In this document: positions 8,835-16,943 of the stretch, in pieces
Layout of the letters: each line of letters starts with the position of its first letter
How positions within the stretch are numbered: the first letter of the stretch is position 1
DNA from: an uncultured beta proteobacterium
Lineage (GTDB): Bacteria; Pseudomonadota; Gammaproteobacteria; Burkholderiales; Burkholderiaceae_C
DNA length: 64,000 nucleotides
Direction of reading: 5' to 3'
Assembly (NCBI GenBank): GCA_903938815.1
Contig: CAJAES010000029.1
Span: forward strand, 1 to 64,000
Position numbers and translations under genes: made by a program
Notes under the pieces: model-generated
What the model was told of the DNA's origin: nothing
What the model saw: only the letters and a program-made list of their open reading frames with translations
Database searches by the model: none

Positions 8835-10931
8835 CTAGGCGTCGGTGACGGCGCCCCCCATCACGCGCAGCGCCGGCCTGGACATGCGAACGCGCCCACG
8901 CCCCATTCGCTTGGCCTCATAGCAGGCCGCATCGGCCTGGGCCAGCCACTGGGCGGGGCTCTCGTGGTGCTCGGCCAGTTCGCACACACCCAGGCTGGCA
9001 CCGACCCGCAGCGTGTGAGCCTCCCAGGTGAGAGCCAGGTCGGTGATGGCTTCGCGCACCTTCTCGGCAACGGAAACCGCACGTTCATGCGTGCAGCGCG
9101 GCAACAGCAGCGCGAACTCGTCGCCTCCCAGCCGCACGACCACGTCGGTGGAGCGCACGTGTGAAGCGATTGCCTGCGCCACAGCCACCAGCATGGCATC
9201 GCCGGCGGCATGCCCGGCCGTGTCGTTGATGGGCTTGAAGTGGTCCAGGTCCAGCATCACCAGCGCGGCGGGGCGCGACATCGGCTGCGCGTCGAAGAGA
9301 CTCTGCAGCACAAGCTCGAAGCCCTGGCGGTTCACGACCCCCGTGAGCGCATCGTGGTGCGCGGCGTGCTCGAGCACACGGCGCGCCTGGACCTGATCGG
9401 ACACATCGTTGATGCTCCAGATGGTGCCTGCCGACGCGTCGCCCTGGGACACCGGGCGCGCGCGCAGCAGGCCCCAGAAACAGTTGCCGTCGGCGCGCAG
9501 CATCTGCCACTCGCCACTGTAGGGCTCGCCGCGCCCGAATGCCTCGCCGACCTGCGGCCCCAGCGCGGCGTAGTCCTCGTTGGAGGCGAAGATCACCTGC
9601 GTGCGCTGGCCGAGGATGGCGCCCTCGGCATGACCCAGCAGCCGGCAGAACTCGGCGCTGACAAGCTCGAAACGCTGCTCGCGGGTGAAGGCCAGGCCCA
9701 CAGGCGCGGCGGACATCACGCTGCCCAGCTTCTGCAGCACCTGAGCGTTGAAGGATTCCATCTGCGTGCGCTCGGCCCACACGTGCTGGAGTGTTCGAGT
9801 CAGGCGGCCGATCTCGCCGCTGGCCACGGGCCAGGCGCCGGTGTCGTCCCCGGCCAGCAGGGCCGAGGCGCGCCGCTCCAGGCGCGCCAGCGGGCGGAAC
9901 TGCCAGTGCAGCACCACGGCCAGCGCCAGCGCCAGGCCGATGGCCAGCACCGCGGCATCGCGCATCGCCAGATTTCGGGCGTCCCGAACCGGGGCCAGTA
10001 GCCCGGCGACAGGTACGGCCCGCCAGACCTGCCAGCCGCCGATGCTCTCGCCCGCGGTGGTCACGATCTGGCCGTCGACGGCCAGTGCCTGGGAGTCGCC
10101 TGCCGCAGACGGCCCTCGAGCCCGCCACTTCGCGAAGGCCGCTGCCAGGCGCGGCTCGTCGGCGAGCGACTTCGTGATGCGGCCGCGTTGCGGATGCGCC
10201 AGCAGAACGCCGTTGGAGTCGGTCAGCACCAGAAGGGCCTGGTCTTCGGCCTCGACCGTGACGTGCAGGTCATCCAGCAGATTGCGGCTGGCCAGCCGCA
10301 GGGCGCCGCCAATGACCGCGAGAACCTGTCCACGCTGGATCACGGGGTACGCGAAGATGACGACCGGCTCGCCCGAGATACGCCCTTCCACGGGCGCGGA
10401 GATGACCGGCTTCAGTGTGGCCAGCATGCGCTGGAAGTAGTCGCGGTCCGCCAGCGAGGTGCCTGGGTATCTCGCACCCGCCGAATCGAGCAGCGCCACC
10501 ATGCGCCCGTCGGGCCGCGCCACGTACACGTTCGAGAAGTGGACCGCCAGCGTGCTGCGGTCCAGTAGTTGGGCAGCCAGCAGGGGTTCGTCCAGCAGAG
10601 AGGCATCCACCTGGCTGGCCAGCGTGCCCAGCAGTCGCTGCAGTTCCTGCAGGTGCCTGTTCACCGATGTCGCCGTGCGATGGACTTCGCGCTGCTCACG
10701 TTCATGGGCCTGGCGCAGCAGGTCATGCTCGGCTCGGGCGCTCAGTTGCCACGCCGTGGCGGACACCCCGAGCAACAGGGCGAGAAAGCCGCCCAAGGCG
10801 AGCCTGGCCTTCAGTGTCGCCAGCCAGGTCGGCCACTTCAGCCGCGCGGTGATGCCCCGCAGCAAGATACGCCAGCGCCTTTGCGGCGCAGGCAGGGGGG
10901 CATCCAGATCGAAGAAGAGGTCGGCATCCAT
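8835..10931 (-). CDS. Membrane diguanylate cyclase (extracytoplasmic sensor - HAMP-like - PAS - GGDEF)
   Basis: 698 aa. A cytoplasmic N-terminus and TM1 (about residues 45-65) precede a periplasmic dCache-like sensor (about 70-310). TM2 (AVLAIGLALALAVVLHW) and a HAMP-like linker follow. Then come a PAS domain (about 400-520, with GYSGEW-type core YSGEWQMLRADGNCFWG) and a C-terminal GGDEF domain. The active site is RLGGDEFALLLPR, with the metal-binding region MLDLDHFKPINDTAGHAAGD. An RxxD inhibitory site (RSTD) lies five residues before GGDEF, so the enzyme should be active and product-inhibited. It makes c-di-GMP from two GTP. The sensed ligand is unknown. Confidence 0.93.
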   Translation of the reverse strand: MDADLFFDLDAPLPAPQRRWRILLRGITARLKWPTWLATLKARLALGGFLALLLGVSATAWQLSARAEHDLLRQAHEREQREVHRTATSVNRHLQELQRLLGTLASQVDASLLDEPLLAAQLLDRSTLAVHFSNVYVARPDGRMVALLDSAGARYPGTSLADRDYFQRMLATLKPVISAPVEGRISGEPVVIFAYPVIQRGQVLAVIGGALRLASRNLLDDLHVTVEAEDQALLVLTDSNGVLLAHPQRGRITKSLADEPRLAAAFAKWRARGPSAAGDSQALAVDGQIVTTAGESIGGWQVWRAVPVAGLLAPVRDARNLAMRDAAVLAIGLALALAVVLHWQFRPLARLERRASALLAGDDTGAWPVASGEIGRLTRTLQHVWAERTQMESFNAQVLQKLGSVMSAAPVGLAFTREQRFELVSAEFCRLLGHAEGAILGQRTQVIFASNEDYAALGPQVGEAFGRGEPYSGEWQMLRADGNCFWGLLRARPVSQGDASAGTIWSINDVSDQVQARRVLEHAAHHDALTGVVNRQGFELVLQSLFDAQPMSRPAALVMLDLDHFKPINDTAGHAAGDAMLVAVAQAIASHVRSTDVVVRLGGDEFALLLPRCTHERAVSVAEKVREAITDLALTWEAHTLRVGASLGVCELAEHHESPAQWLAQADAACYEAKRMGRGRVRMSRPALRVMGGAVTDA

Positions 10932-11077
10932 CGTGAGATGAGATATCGCCAGCGTCGAGACTATCTGAACCAGTCTTGACGAGCATCAAGCCAGACATGG
11001 CGCCTGGAGTGCGCGGGCCGTGACTACTGACACGCCGCGCTCGGACGACCGGTCTGTGACGCCCCCAGAAAGCAAGA

Positions 11078-11104
11078 AGCCCGGTGTCTTGTGGACACCG
11101 GGCT
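11078..11104 (-). terminator. Rho-independent terminator of tRNA-Pro
   Basis: Perfect 11-bp inverted repeat (AGCCCGGTGTC / GACACCGGGCT) with a 5-nt loop. Read on the minus strand it is followed by the T-rich run TTCTTGCTTTCT and sits 11 nt past the CCA end of tRNA-Pro. Confidence 0.85.
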
Positions 11105-11115
11105 CTGCCGTTCTT

Positions 11116-11193
<78 letters not shown>

Positions 11194-11225
11194 CAAGCCT
11201 TGCAGTATACCCTGGACTGAGGCCC

Positions 11226-11633
11226 TCATCCAGCGAGCAGGGCACTGATCGATTCGAGTTCGGCGCGCATCTGCGACGGCGTCAGCGGAAGACCTGAAGG
11301 CTCGGGGGCCGACGCGGCGGCTTCGACGGCGTCTTCCGGGGCGGGCTCCTCGTAGCGATCGACCTGCGGCTGCGACGCACCGTTCTCGGTCAGACGATTG
11401 CGAGCACCGCTGATGGTGAAGCCCTGGTCGTAGAGCAGCTCGCGGATACGGCGCACCAGCAGCACTTCGTGGTGCTGGTAGTAGCGGCGGTTGCCCCGGC
11501 GCTTCATGGGCTTGAGCTGTGTGAACTCCTGCTCCCAATAGCGCAGCACATACGGCTTGACGCCGCACATTTCACTGACCTCACCGATGGTGAAGTAGCG
11601 TTTGGCTGGAATGGGTGGAAGCATTTTCTCCAT
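11226..11633 (-). CDS. MerR family transcriptional regulator
   Basis: About 135 aa. An N-terminal winged-helix of the MerR type spans about residues 12-80 (FTIGEVSEMCGVKPYVLRYWEQEF, here split for length; key residues are the RYWE helix and RRYY wing). The acidic, alanine-rich C-terminal tail has no metal-binding cysteines. A gene of this kind directly downstream of ihfA is common in Beta- and Gammaproteobacteria, where its role is poorly defined. The start MEKMLPPIPAKRY is preferred over an upstream TTG because homologs I know begin MEK. It is separated from ihfA by 34 bp and probably cotranscribed from the pheST-ihfA operon. Confidence 0.85.
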   Translation of the reverse strand: MEKMLPPIPAKRYFTIGEVSEMCGVKPYVLRYWEQEFTQLKPMKRRGNRRYYQHHEVLLVRRIRELLYDQGFTISGARNRLTENGASQPQVDRYEEPAPEDAVEAAASAPEPSGLPLTPSQMRAELESISALLAG

Positions 11634-11667
11634 TGAAATCAAGGAGATCGGGATGGCTTCCTACACT

Positions 11668-12036
11668 TTACTCGAAGTCGTCCGCCCCCGGGGTGTCACC
11701 TTGCACAAGTGACTTCAACTTGTGACTTGCGTGGAATGTAACCACCTGTCGCGCCTTGATGGGGATGGATTCCCCGGTGCGTGGGTTGCGGCCCGGGCGC
11801 GGCGCCTTGCGCCGGATGTTGAAGTTGCCGAAGCCCGACAGCTTCACGTCCTGTCCGCCTTCGAGCGTGCCTTGCACGATCTCGAAGAACGCCTCGACCA
11901 TGTCCTTGGACTCGCGCTTGTTCAGGCCCAGGCGGTCGAACAGAAGCTCGGCGAGCTCGGCCTTGGTGAGCGTGGGCGTCTCGAGCGACGGCAGGATCAC
12001 GCCGCGCTCGACTTCCTTCGGAATCTCGTCGTTCAT
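11668..12036 (-). CDS. ihfA: Integration host factor alpha subunit
   Basis: 122 aa HU/IHF-family DNA-bending protein that pairs with IHF-beta. The body begins at [21 protein letters not shown] and includes the beta-arm with the intercalating proline in [16 protein letters not shown]. It is about 20 residues longer than the enterobacterial protein because of an N-terminal extension [20 protein letters not shown], a feature often seen in Burkholderiales. It follows pheT with a 12-bp gap, the classic pheST-ihfA operon order. Confidence 0.97.
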   Translation of the reverse strand: MNDEIPKEVERGVILPSLETPTLTKAELAELLFDRLGLNKRESKDMVEAFFEIVQGTLEGGQDVKLSGFGNFNIRRKAPRPGRNPRTGESIPIKARQVVTFHASHKLKSLVQGDTPGADDFE

Positions 12037-12048
12037 GCAGTGCCCCGG

Positions 12049-14463
12049 TCAGGCGCGCAGCCGCGCGCCGAAGGCCGAACCGGCCCGGGCGAGCGCGGCG
12101 GCAATGACGGCGTCGATGCGCTCGTCGGTCAGGGTGGCTTCGGCGTCCAGCAACTCGAGCCGCAAGGCGAGGCTGCGCTCGCCTTCCGCCAGGCCGCCAC
12201 CGGCCTGGGACGGCTTGTAGACATCGAACAGGGTGACCGAGCGCACCAAGCCGGCGTCGTCGCGTGCCAGCGCCTCGATCAGCGCGTCGTGCGCCACCTT
12301 GTCGCCCACCACGAGGGCGAGGTCCCGGATGGCAGACTGCTGCCGCGGCAGCGCCTGCACGTCCGGCAGCGGCCGGGCCAGCACCGCATCGAGGGCCAGT
12401 TCGAACAACATCGGCGCTGCGGGCAGGTCGTAGGCCTGGCGCCAGCGCGGGTGCAGTTCGCCGACGAAACCCACGGCCTCGCCGTCGATCTCGATGCGCG
12501 CCGAGCGGCCCGGGTGCAGGGCCGGATGCTCGGCCGGCACGAAGCGCGGCTTCAGCGGGGCCAGCAGGGACTCGACATCGCCCTTGGCGTCGAAGAAGTC
12601 GACAGCGCGGTCGCGCTCGGCCCACTGAAGGCCGTCGGCAGGGCCGAATGCCAGCGCCGCGATGCGCATGGGCTGCACCAGTCCGGCCACCGAACGTTCA
12701 CCGTCCTGGGCCGCGGGGTCGCGCCGGAACACGCGCCCGGTCTCGAAGACCCGCACGCGAGTGGCGCGGCGCGCCAGGTTGTGCCGCAGCACGGCCACCA
12801 AGCTGCCGATCAGGCTGGAGCGCATGACCGACAGCGGAGCGGCGATCGGGTTCAACACCTTGATCGGGTCGGGGTTGCCGGCGAGTTCATGCTCCCAGCG
12901 TTCCTCGACAAAGCTGAAGTTGATGGTTTCCTGATAGTCCAGCGCAGCCAGCGCGCGGCGAGCCGCGTGCACGCTGCGGCGGGATTCGGGCTGCGGGCGT
13001 GCGGTGACGGGCGCGACCGGAGGCGTCTTCGGCAGCTTGCCATAGCCGACCACGCGGATCACCTCCTCGATGAGGTCTTCCTCGATCTTGAGGTCGAAGC
13101 GCCAGGACGGCGGCGTCACGGTGATCGTGCCCTTGCCTTCCACGAAGCTCAGCCCCAGGCCGCGGAAGACATCCGCGCACTGCGCCTGAGGCAGCGACAT
13201 GCCGATGACCTTGGACGCACGCGCGACGCGCAGGGTCACGGGCGTGGCGGGCGGCAGGCTCAGCACCTGGTCGTCCATCGGGCCGGCCTCGCCGCCGCAG
13301 ATCTGCTGGATGAGCGCGGTGACGTGCTCGATGTGCTGCACCGTCAGCGCGGGGTCGACACCGCGCTCGAAGCGGTGGCCTGCGTCGGTGCTGAAGTTGT
13401 ACCGGCGCGAACGGCCGGCCACGGCCTCGGGCCACCAGAAGGCGGCTTCGACATAGACGTTGCGGGTGTCGTCCGACACGGCGGTGTGCTCACCGCCCAT
13501 GATGCCGGCCAGCGACTCCACGCGGGAGCGGTCGGCGATCACGCCGACATTGCCGTCCACCGTCACGGTGCTGCCGTTGAGCAGTTCGAGTGTCTCGCCG
13601 GGGCGGCCCCAGCGCACGATCAGTTCGCCGTCGATCTTGTCGAGGTCGAAGATGTGCGAAGGGCGGCCGAACTCGAACATCACGTAGTTGGAGATGTCCA
13701 CCAGCGCCGAGACCGGCCGCTGGCCGCAGCGGGCCAGGCGATCGACCATCCAGGCGGGCGTCCTGGCCTTCGTGTCCACGCCGCGCACGACGCGGCCGGA
13801 GAAGCGGCCGCACAGATCGGGCGCTTCCACCCGTACTGGCAGCCTGGCGTCGTTCGCGGGGGCCACGGGCTTGAAGTCGGGCGCGGTCAGCGGCGTGCCG
13901 GTGAGCGCGGAAACCTCGCGCGCGATGCCGTAGACCGAGAGCGCATGCGCCAGATTGGGCGTGAGCTTGAGCGTGAAGATCGTGTCGTCGAGCTTCAGGT
14001 GCTGGCGGATGTCGGTGCCCACCGGTGCATCGGCATCGAGTTCGAGCAGGCCGCCGTGGTCTTCCGAGAGCTTCAGTTCGCGTGCCGAGCACAGCATGCC
14101 GAAGCTGTCGACGCCGCGCAGCTTGCCCACGCCGATGGCGAACGGCTTGCCATCCTCGCCAGGCGGCAAGGACGCGCCGACAACGGCCAGCGGCGCCTTC
14201 AGACCCGCCCGGGCATTGGGCGCGCCACAGACGATCTGCAGCGGCGCACCGGCGCCGATGGACACCTGGCACACGCGCAGGCGGTCGGCCTGAGGGTGCG
14301 GCACGGCTTCCAGGATCTCGGCCACGACGATGCCGCTGAATGGCGGCGCCACGGGCCGGGTTTCCTCGACCTCGAGGCCGGCCATCGTCAGCAGCGACGC
14401 CAGGCCCTGCGTGTCCAGCGGGGGGTTGCAGAACTCGCGCAACCAGGATTCGGGGAACTGCAT
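12049..14463 (-). CDS. pheT: Phenylalanine-tRNA ligase beta subunit
   Basis: 804 aa, the tRNA-binding subunit of the alpha2-beta2 PheRS. In order: an N-terminal EMAP-II-like tRNA-binding domain (about 39-150), the B3/B4 editing region (about 210-385), B5 DNA-binding-like domain (about 400-470), a catalytic-like core, and a C-terminal FDX-ACB anticodon-binding domain (about 710-804, SAIRDLALVVGDKVAHDALI). Length is normal for bacteria. It follows pheS with a 13-bp gap and precedes ihfA. Confidence 0.98.
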   Translation of the reverse strand: MQFPESWLREFCNPPLDTQGLASLLTMAGLEVEETRPVAPPFSGIVVAEILEAVPHPQADRLRVCQVSIGAGAPLQIVCGAPNARAGLKAPLAVVGASLPPGEDGKPFAIGVGKLRGVDSFGMLCSARELKLSEDHGGLLELDADAPVGTDIRQHLKLDDTIFTLKLTPNLAHALSVYGIAREVSALTGTPLTAPDFKPVAPANDARLPVRVEAPDLCGRFSGRVVRGVDTKARTPAWMVDRLARCGQRPVSALVDISNYVMFEFGRPSHIFDLDKIDGELIVRWGRPGETLELLNGSTVTVDGNVGVIADRSRVESLAGIMGGEHTAVSDDTRNVYVEAAFWWPEAVAGRSRRYNFSTDAGHRFERGVDPALTVQHIEHVTALIQQICGGEAGPMDDQVLSLPPATPVTLRVARASKVIGMSLPQAQCADVFRGLGLSFVEGKGTITVTPPSWRFDLKIEEDLIEEVIRVVGYGKLPKTPPVAPVTARPQPESRRSVHAARRALAALDYQETINFSFVEERWEHELAGNPDPIKVLNPIAAPLSVMRSSLIGSLVAVLRHNLARRATRVRVFETGRVFRRDPAAQDGERSVAGLVQPMRIAALAFGPADGLQWAERDRAVDFFDAKGDVESLLAPLKPRFVPAEHPALHPGRSARIEIDGEAVGFVGELHPRWRQAYDLPAAPMLFELALDAVLARPLPDVQALPRQQSAIRDLALVVGDKVAHDALIEALARDDAGLVRSVTLFDVYKPSQAGGGLAEGERSLALRLELLDAEATLTDERIDAVIAAALARAGSAFGARLRA

Positions 14464-14476
14464 GTGAGCTCGGGGT

Positions 14477-15532
14477 TCAGCGGAATTGAGACAGGAAGCG
14501 CAGGTCGTTCTCGAAGAACAGCCGCAGATCGGTGACGCCGTAGCGCAGCATGGCCAGGCGGTCCGGGCCCATGCCGAACGCGAAGCCGATGTAGCGCTCG
14601 GGGTCGAGGCCGTAGTTGCGCACGACGTTCGGGTGCACCTGCCCGGAGCCGGCGACCTCGAGCCAGCGGCCCTTCAGCGGGCCGTCGCCGAACGCCAGGT
14701 CGATCTCGGCCGAGGGCTCGGTGAAGGGAAAGAACGAGGGCCGGAACCGTACCTGGAGGTCGTCGGTCTCGAAGAACTGGCGCAGGAAATCGCTGAAGAC
14801 GGCCTTCAGGTCCTTGAAGCTGACGTTCTCGCCGATCCACAGGCCTTCGCACTGGTGGAACATGGGTGAATGCGTGGCGTCGCTGTCGACACGGTAGGTG
14901 CGGCCCGGTGCGATGACGCGGATGTCGGGCATGGCCTCGCCGCGCGCCATGGCTTCGGCGTGCCGGGCAGAGTGCGAGCGCGCATAGCGCACCTGCATCG
15001 GGCTGGTGTGCGGCCTCAGGTTCAGCCAGCGGCCTTCAGCGTCCTTCAGATCGACGTAGAAGGTGTCCTGCATCGAACGCGCCGGGTGGTTCTCCGGGTT
15101 GTTCAAGGCGGTGAAGCTCATCCAGTCGGTCTCGATCTCGGGGCCGTCGGCCACGTCGAAACCCATGGAGCCGAAGATGGCCTCGATGCGCTCCATCGTG
15201 CGCGAGACAGGGTGCAGGCCGCCCGTGCCGCGGCGACGGCCGGGCAGCGTGACGTCCAGCGCCTCGGCGTGCAGCTGGCGGTCGAGTTCGGCGGCGGCCA
15301 GCGCTTCGCGGCGCTCCGTCAGCAGTGCCTCGACTTGCTGCTTGGCCTGGTTGATGAGGGCGCCGCGCGCCTTCTTCTCCTCGGGTGGCAGGCTGCCGAG
15401 CGCCTTGAGCAGTTCGGTCACGCGACCGGCCTTGCCGAGGTAGCGCGCCTTGGCGTTCTCCAGCTCGGCCGGGTTGGGCGCAGCGGCAAAGTCCGCGCGC
15501 GCGCTGCCGACGAGTTGTTCGAGTTCCGTCAT
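14477..15532 (-). CDS. pheS: Phenylalanine-tRNA ligase alpha subunit
   Basis: 351 aa catalytic subunit. An N-terminal coiled coil (about 1-90) is followed by a class II synthetase core. Motif 2 is seen in [20 protein letters not shown] and motif 3 in [17 protein letters not shown]; the GRRR-type loop appears as [15 protein letters not shown] chose the start [10 protein letters not shown] because the coiled coil begins there; an upstream in-frame extension would run through the terminator. Transcription from rplT must pass the terminator just upstream, so part of pheST expression may depend on readthrough or its own promoter. Confidence 0.97.
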   Translation of the reverse strand: MTELEQLVGSARADFAAAPNPAELENAKARYLGKAGRVTELLKALGSLPPEEKKARGALINQAKQQVEALLTERREALAAAELDRQLHAEALDVTLPGRRRGTGGLHPVSRTMERIEAIFGSMGFDVADGPEIETDWMSFTALNNPENHPARSMQDTFYVDLKDAEGRWLNLRPHTSPMQVRYARSHSARHAEAMARGEAMPDIRVIAPGRTYRVDSDATHSPMFHQCEGLWIGENVSFKDLKAVFSDFLRQFFETDDLQVRFRPSFFPFTEPSAEIDLAFGDGPLKGRWLEVAGSGQVHPNVVRNYGLDPERYIGFAFGMGPDRLAMLRYGVTDLRLFFENDLRFLSQFR

Positions 15533-15540
15533 GGTCTTCG

Positions 15541-15576
15541 AGAAAAGAAAAAAGGCCGCCCCGAGGTGACGGCCTT
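15541..15576 (-). terminator. Terminator/attenuator-like hairpin between rplT and pheS
   Basis: Minus-strand stem AAGGCCG / CGGCCTT (7 bp, 11-nt loop) followed by TTTTTTCTTTTCT. It lies only 9 nt upstream of the pheS ATG. I see no phenylalanine-rich leader peptide in the 84-nt rplT-pheS gap, so ribosome-mediated attenuation like that of the enteric pheST operon is not evident. Confidence 0.75.
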
Positions 15577-15616
15577 GTAGAGCTCGACGCGCACCGGGCA
15601 AGCCCGGCGCGGGGGG

Positions 15617-15973
15617 TCAAGCGAGCTGGGCCTTCACCTTTTCCACGATGCTGCTGAAAGCAGCCGGGTCGTTCACGGCCATGTCGGCCAGGACCTTGCG
15701 GTCGAGGTCGATGTTGGCCTTCTTGAGGCCGGCCATGAAACGGCTGTAGGTGACACCGGCTTGCCGGGAAGCCGCGTTGATACGGGCGATCCAGAGAGCG
15801 CGGAACACCCGCTTGCGGGTGCGGCGGTCACGATAGGCGTATTGCCCTGCCTTCATCACCGCCTGCTTGGCGATGCGATAGACGTTCTTGCGGCGGCCAC
15901 GGTAGCCCTTGGCCAGAGCCAGGATCTTCTTGTGACGCGCGTGGGCTATGACACCACGTTTGACGCGAGGCAT
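15617..15973 (-). CDS. rplT: Large ribosomal subunit protein bL20
   Basis: 118 aa, exactly the usual length. Begins [18 protein letters not shown] and carries the conserved basic N-terminal extension that threads into 23S rRNA, followed by the globular helical domain ([19 protein letters not shown]). L20 is needed early in 50S assembly and in enterics represses the rpmI-rplT operon. It follows rpmI by 29 bp in the conserved infC-rpmI-rplT order. Confidence 0.99.
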   Translation of the reverse strand: MPRVKRGVIAHARHKKILALAKGYRGRRKNVYRIAKQAVMKAGQYAYRDRRTRKRVFRALWIARINAASRQAGVTYSRFMAGLKKANIDLDRKVLADMAVNDPAAFSSIVEKVKAQLA

Positions 15974-16002
15974 GTGTTTTCTCCTTGTCCGTCAGTGGAA
16001 GA

Positions 16003-16206
16003 TCAGAGGCCGGCGAACGGGAGCATCTTGGCGATGCCACCCATGTCGGACTCGTGCACGTTGACCGCGCCGCGCAGATCGCGCTTGCGGCTGGTGCTCT
16101 TCTTGGTGAGGATGTGGCGCTTGAACGCCTGACCGCGCTTGACGGTACCCCCCGGACGGACGCGGAAACGCTTCTTCGCGCCGCTCTTGGTCTTCATCTT
16201 GGGCAT
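16003..16206 (-). CDS. rpmI: Large ribosomal subunit protein bL35
   Basis: 67 aa, highly basic. Starts [20 protein letters not shown] and shows the [12 protein letters not shown] segment. Length is normal. A good ribosome binding site (AAGGAGCAGTC before ATG) is visible. It sits between infC and rplT; hairpins in the infC-rpmI gap may be the site of L20-mediated control. Confidence 0.98.
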   Translation of the reverse strand: MPKMKTKSGAKKRFRVRPGGTVKRGQAFKRHILTKKSTSRKRDLRGAVNVHESDMGGIAKMLPFAGL

Positions 16207-16229
16207 GACTGCTCCTTCTTAGTACACCC

Positions 16230-16307
16230 CTGCAGGCGTCCGCGGTAGCGGTGCTTTGTCGGCCTGCAGCGGCTTCTCTTCACCGGCAGGGTGACCAGAC
16301 CCTGCCG
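16230..16307 (-). promoter_or_regulatory. Candidate ribosomal-protein leader in infC-rpmI gap (two hairpins)
   Basis: Within the 119-nt gap lie a perfect 8-bp hairpin (CGGCAGGG / CCCTGCCG, 8-nt loop, 16284-16307) and an 8-bp pairing (CTGCAGGC / GCCTGCAG, 16230-16269) ending about 24 nt before the rpmI ATG. Neither is followed by a T-run, so they are not simple terminators. Position matches the L20-responsive control region known for rpmI-rplT in other bacteria; the function here is inferred. Confidence 0.4.
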
Positions 16308-16325
16308 CTGAAATTCTCGAAACTC

Positions 16326-16874
16326 TTACTTCCTCTTCGGCGCCAGCACCATGATCATCTGGCGCCCTTCCAGCTTGGGCATGTGCTCCACGACCGCCAC
16401 GTCGGACAACTCGTCGCGGATGCGTTCGAGCAGCCGCATGCCGATGTCCTGGTGGGTGATCTCGCGACCGCGGTAGCGCAGCGTGACCTTGCCCTTGTCT
16501 CCGTCCTCGGCGATGAAGCGGCGCAGATTGCGCATCTTGATCGCGTAGTCGCCTTCGTCGGTACCGGGGCGGAACTTGACTTCCTTGACCTCGATGACCT
16601 TCTGCTTGGACTTCGCCTCCGCCGCGCGTTTCTGCTCGACGTACTTGAACTTGCCGTAGTCCATCAGACGGCAGACCGGGGGATCCGCCGTGGCGGCGAT
16701 CTCGACGAGATCGACGTCCAGTTCGCCGGCCATCCGGAGCGCTTCCATCGTGCTGACGATGCCCAGCGGCTCGTTTTCGACACCGTTCAGGCGCACTTGC
16801 GGCGCCATGATTTCCCGGTTCAGCCGGTGCTTGCGCTCCGCGTTCGGCACGCGGCGGTCCATGAAGGTAGCGAT
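16326..16874 (-). CDS. infC: Translation initiation factor IF-3 (non-canonical ATC start)
   Basis: 182 aa. IF-3 binds the 30S subunit and polices start-codon selection. The N-domain contains [16 protein letters not shown] and [11 protein letters not shown]; the C-domain includes [20 protein letters not shown] and ends [15 protein letters not shown]. The first ATG in frame (16862, [11 protein letters not shown]) has no good ribosome binding site. An ATC four codons upstream (peptide ATF before MDRR) has AAGGGG 8 nt before it. IF-3 discriminates against rare starts, and infC genes commonly use ATT or ATC for autoregulation, so ATC is the likely start. The reading frame upstream of the ATC has no better start before the AAGGGG site. 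Confidence 0.93.
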   Translation of the reverse strand: MATFMDRRVPNAERKHRLNREIMAPQVRLNGVENEPLGIVSTMEALRMAGELDVDLVEIAATADPPVCRLMDYGKFKYVEQKRAAEAKSKQKVIEVKEVKFRPGTDEGDYAIKMRNLRRFIAEDGDKGKVTLRYRGREITHQDIGMRLLERIRDELSDVAVVEHMPKLEGRQMIMVLAPKRK

Positions 16875-16882
16875 GGTTCAAA

Positions 16883-16888
16883 CCCCTT
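16883..16888 (-). promoter_or_regulatory. Ribosome binding site placing the infC start at ATC
   Basis: Minus-strand AAGGGG, with an 8-nt spacer TTTGAACC before ATC. The same site would be 20 nt from the first ATG, which is too far. Confidence 0.65.
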
Positions 16889-16943
16889 GACGCGACCCCA
16901 AGCCCACGGAGCCGCCCAGAAATGACACACGGCCGAGGCCCCG

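Noticed and set aside
15533..15616. Phe leader peptide before pheST
   Set aside because: No short ORF with a run of Phe codons and a start site is present in the 84-nt gap.
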